The notes beneath the pieces are model-generated. The model did not search any database. It saw only the letters and a list, made by a program, of their open reading frames with translations, and was not told the DNA's origin. Positions 10,787 to 13,166 of a DNA stretch of 13,166 nt are shown here, one piece after another (position 1 is the first letter of the stretch; each line of letters starts with the position of its first letter). The DNA lies in contig JACQQR010000086.1 of assembly GCA_016206875.1 (NCBI GenBank), positions 1-13,166 on the forward strand, given 5' to 3'. This DNA is from Candidatus Omnitrophota bacterium (GTDB taxonomy: Bacteria; Omnitrophota; Omnitrophia; Omnitrophales; JACROU01). The position numbers and the translations under genes were made by a program.

Positions 10787-13166
10787 GAGCCTGTCGCTGC
10801 AGATTTATACCGAAGAATTTTAGGCCGGGATGCCGGTGAACCTGAGATCCTAAGTTTGATCACCCGGTTTAAAGCGGGGGGCGCTATCGATCTGGCTCTT
10901 CTTAGAAGTGAATTGGAAAATTCCTCTGAAAGAATTCAGCGTCAAGCAGACAAGGACTCCATCATTAGTGAAGTCCGCTCTTTCTTGAATCAATACGCAG
11001 CAAGCGATGACGCCGGTAAAGCTCTCATGCTCAGTCCATTAGGGCTTTCTCCCTCGGATGAAGTCAGAAGTACTCCCTCTGAAATTACTTCGATTCTTGA
11101 GTGGTTAGATTCCAGAAGCCTTCATTTTGGCCAATCCGCTTTCGAAGCGCTTCGGGAAATGCTACTTTCCCGGGGTGTGAGTCTCGCCATGACCGAAATC
11201 GCGGTGAAGACTATTTTGATTGATATGCTCACCGGTATTATCAATGTGCATAACACGCAGCCCAATAGCGAACTTTTGATCTCGATGTTTGCGCTGAATA
11301 AAGTGAGTTCGCTGTACGGCGAATCTTTCAGCGGGGTGAAATATACCTTTGATGATTTATTGGCGGATTATACGAGCCGCGCATTAGGGAGCGACTGGAA
11401 ACGAATTGCTCACATGGGAGAGGATCATTTTGTCGTCATCACTGAAGTGACCGCCGAGACGGTTACTTACCTGGAAACCTCGAAAGGTGCTAATGGCGAG
11501 CTGGTGACCGTTACACGAGGGCAATTTGAGGCGATGTGGCTTGTTGCCACGAATCAACCGGGGCTGGCAGCGCCGACTCATGGCTATTTGATTGTGCCGA
11601 CTGAAGCAATTCCGGAAGCAAAACAAAGTCAGGTGTTGAGTGTTAAGGAGACAAAACAAATCCGAGGAGCTTTTTTCCCCCCGCTCATCGTTGCGATCCT
11701 TTTCTGGGTATCGCTGGCGTTGACGGCGGCCAGCATTATTGTCAGCCAATTCTCCCCTACAGCAGGCAAGATTCTTGGCTGGATTGCTTTGGGAACCGGC
11801 ATATTGTCTATGGTGGCCAATATTGGCAATGTAGTAGTGCAGGGGCTTAAAACAGCATTTACTGAAATTACAAGCAAAGGCATTTTAGGGGCTATCGCTC
11901 ACGGGTTTCAGGCAGCGGGTGATTTACTCATGAAGTCAGTCACTTTTGTGGGTAGATTTATTGAAAAGGGATTCACATTTTTGGTGGATACATTCACGAA
12001 AGGATTTTCAACGTTCGGCGAAGGAATTACTAAATTAGGGACTTTCTTATTTCAACCGGCGATTAAGGCGACTGCCTCCAGCGTGGCTAAATTTAGTTTT
12101 GAGCAGACCGCCGCCCGAACCCTCATTGGCGCAGGCCTGAGTTTTGGAACTTCCAACGGGTTGAATGCATTAGGGTTGGACCCGACACTTTCAAATCTCG
12201 CGGGTGCATTTGTGGGAATGGGCGTAGCGGGGATGGGCGTAAAAGGAATGAGCTTCTTTCAATCAGGGCTTAAAGGGCTTCTTCTGCAAGGCGTTTCAGA
12301 AATGGGTCTTAAACTGGATTTGCCGCCGCCCATGATTCAGGTGTTGTCTCTGGCGCATAGTACAAGTTTAGATGCTTACTTTAGTGGCGGTAATCTTGCT
12401 ATCAATGAATCTTTGCGGAGTATCACCCCCCAACTTGTCGCTGTTGGGGCCAAAGGCGCGTTTGAATTCGCAGCCCGAAGTGCAGGCCTCAATCCTACCT
12501 TTACAAAACTAATCAATGTGGGTATCGGCGCTTTAACCAGCGGTCTCGTCAGCGGCATTCAGAATGCCGGCCAACCCAATGCCGTCTTTAACTCTATTCA
12601 GAATTCAATTTTTAGTAAAGATACCCTGGTGGGCTTGGCTGGAGTGGGCCTGGATATTGTGAATGATGAAGTGGCCGAAGCGTTGGGGATCAATCCAGTG
12701 CTTACGGCACTTGGATTTAAAGGGATTACGAGCGCAGTTGCAGGATTTCTCACGGCGGATTCAAAAAGCGCCATACTCCAATCGACTATCGAAGGATTAT
12801 TGGGGGGAGTGTTGAAGGCAAGTGCAGATGTGGCACAGAATATTGTCCGCAATCCGCAGTCAATGAGTCTCCTTCTTGCCGGAGAAAATTTATGGGACTT
12901 GCTGGATAGAACAGCCGCAGAATCAATCAATCGCTCTTCTATTGAAGATTTGCTCTTGAGTTACGCGACGATTCGGGAGGCGTATCTTGCCGCCCGGGCA
13001 AGTGCAAGAGAAGTAACTGTCAACAGTGAGCCTGTGATGGAAGTAAAAATGGCCGGAGCCACCGGAAAAGAAGTCACGCTTTATGTGAAAGAAAAAGAAG
13101 GCCGGCCCGTGGATGTAGTGCGTATGCATTTGGGGGACCGCATTCTTGAAGGAACGATTATATTTG
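10352..13166 (+). CDS. In-frame continuation of the giant protein after the TAA, 3'-partial
   Basis: Directly after the TAA the same frame stays open for 938 codons to the window end. I read it codon by codon and found no stop. Its composition is coding-like: a charged coiled coil, a DUF4214-like segment, a C39-peptidase-like domain, two transmembrane-like segments, a Gly/Ala-rich hydrophobic region, and the start of a beta domain. There is no intergenic gap. The first in-frame ATG is at 11027, deep inside the coding region. Earlier in-frame TTG (10499) and GTG (10517, 10586) codons have no purine-rich Shine-Dalgarno upstream, so independent initiation is not supported. The simplest reading is one gene interrupted by a single nonsense codon, a sequencing or assembly error, or readthrough. 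If the TAA is real and not read through, this part is a broken fragment. It also has no cysteine. Confidence 0.8.
10787..10930 (+). other. DUF4214-like short helical segment
   Basis: The residues FEPVAADLYRRILGRDAGE, followed by a helix and ALLRSELENSSE, resemble the DUF4214 pattern ('vdalYrallgRxpD' then a helix, then 'fl.S.E'). In that family the domain is found in large secreted and S-layer-type proteins. The copy is short and lacks the usual aromatic residues in the middle, so the match is weak. Confidence 0.35.
11188..11590 (+). other. C39-peptidase-like domain without catalytic cysteine
   Basis: The segment LLISMFALNKVSSLYG (about 11273-11320) matches the helix that carries the cysteine in C39 (papain-fold, double-glycine) peptidases, normally 'D-C-G-x-x-x-L-x-x-x-l-x-x-y-G'. 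Then come KYTFDDLLADY, EDHFVVITEVTAETVTYLE (His at 11426-11428), and a closing segment (VTVTRGQFEAMW) typical of the family. Aligned without gaps, the cysteine position holds Ile (11279-11281) with Ser beside it. The usual Asp after the strand is Glu (11474-11476). No cysteine exists anywhere in the translation, so this domain should be proteolytically dead and may serve as a binding or structural module. Active family members sit upstream of toxin tips in polymorphic toxins, a position that fits here. Confidence 0.55.
11672..11839 (+). other. Two transmembrane-like hydrophobic segments
   Basis: TM1 is at about 11672-11743 (FFPPLIVAILFWVSLALTAA and following residues) and TM2 at about 11771-11839 (ILGWIALGTGILSMVANIG). 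A short loop with Gln, Ser, Pro and Lys separates them. A positively charged residue precedes TM1. Because they sit deep inside a giant exported protein, they may be for insertion into a target membrane or for anchoring; the sequence does not decide which. Confidence 0.65.
11840..12830 (+). repeat. Gly/Ala-rich hydrophobic region with three diverged repeats
   Basis: A run of amphipathic helices (11870-12100, with repeated 'F-x-x-x-x-x-K-G-F' spacing) is followed by three similar units. They are centred on ALGLDPTLSNL (12167-12199), SAGLNPTFTKL (12479-12511) and ALGINPVLTAL (12680-12712). Each continues with a Gly/Ala-rich helix and a segment beginning with Ser or Phe and rich in Gln, Gly and Leu (FFQSGLKGLLLQG, AVFNSIQNSI, AILQSTIEGLLGG). 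Spacing is uneven, 312 and 201 nt, so these are old, indel-altered duplications. Similar hydrophobic stretches lie ahead of toxin domains in RHS-type polymorphic toxins, where they are thought to help translocation. That role here is inference. Confidence 0.55.
12990..13166 (+). other. Start of a beta-rich domain, cut by the window end
   Basis: After a helix (EDLLLSYATIREAYLAARA) the sequence turns to alternating strands: REVTVNSEPVMEVKMAG, then EVTLYVKEKEG and DVVRMHLGDRILEG. The domain is incomplete and I cannot identify it. What lies beyond the window, possibly the functional C-terminal tip, is unknown. Confidence 0.5.

Noticed and set aside
10499..11029. A separate downstream gene starting at TTG 10499, GTG 10517, GTG 10586 or ATG 11027
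   Set aside because: None has a convincing ribosome binding site, all lie inside continuous coiled-coil or domain sequence, and there is no intergenic space.
11384..11883. Minus-strand ORFs here and elsewhere (60-121 residues)
   Set aside because: They overlap well-supported plus-strand coding sequence, have no recognisable domains, and contain the Cys- and Arg-rich composition typical of antisense shadows.
2..13166. Reassignment of TAA to a sense codon in this organism
   Set aside because: Only one in-frame TAA occurs in about 4,388 codons. With a reassigned codon many more would be expected.

Overview
The whole window lies inside one reading frame on the + strand. That frame is open from the first complete codon (nt 2) to the last base and contains one stop, a TAA at 10349-10351. 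There are 3,449 sense codons before the TAA and 938 after it, and neither gene end is in the window. I see no other gene, RNA gene, mobile element, CRISPR array, promoter or intergenic space. The small ORFs in other frames and on the minus strand are shadows of this gene.

Layout: (1) nt 86-3190, fourteen tandem Ig-like beta-sandwich repeats of two families, about 64 and 88-92 residues, in the order AAAABBABBAAABA. (2) nt 3182-4730, a short proline-rich linker, then degenerate YD/RHS-like beta repeats. (3) nt 4772-6100, an alpha-helical domain resembling glucoamylase-like (PF10091)/GH144 (alpha/alpha)6 glycosidases. (4) nt 6491-6916 and 7745-8218, two jelly-roll, carbohydrate-binding-like domains separated by more YD-like repeats. 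(5) nt 8400-9490, the clearest YD/RHS-like section. (6) nt 9593-9964, an ILEI/FAM3-type lectin-like domain. (7) nt 10349-10351, the in-frame TAA. (8) nt 10352-10786, a charged coiled coil, followed by a short DUF4214-like helical segment. (9) nt 11188-11590, a C39-peptidase-like domain lacking its cysteine. (10) nt 11672-12830, two transmembrane-like segments and a long Gly/Ala-rich hydrophobic region with three diverged repeats. (11) nt 12990-13166, the start of a beta-rich domain cut by the window end.

The product looks like a giant exported or surface-anchored protein: a repeat stalk, glycan-acting and glycan-binding modules, an RHS-like shell, then a coiled-coil, pseudo-protease and hydrophobic module like the pre-toxin part of polymorphic toxins. 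No cysteine codon occurs in about 4,387 codons, which fits an extracytoplasmic protein. Giant proteins of this kind are known from Omnitrophota and related uncultured bacteria, where they have been linked to attachment to, or predation on, other cells. The organism assignment is inference from architecture and mid-range base composition; no phylogenetic marker is present.

The points most worth following up are the single in-frame TAA in an otherwise continuous frame, the cysteine-free pseudo-C39 domain, and the combination of a GH144-like domain with a toxin-delivery-like C-terminal region in one polypeptide.
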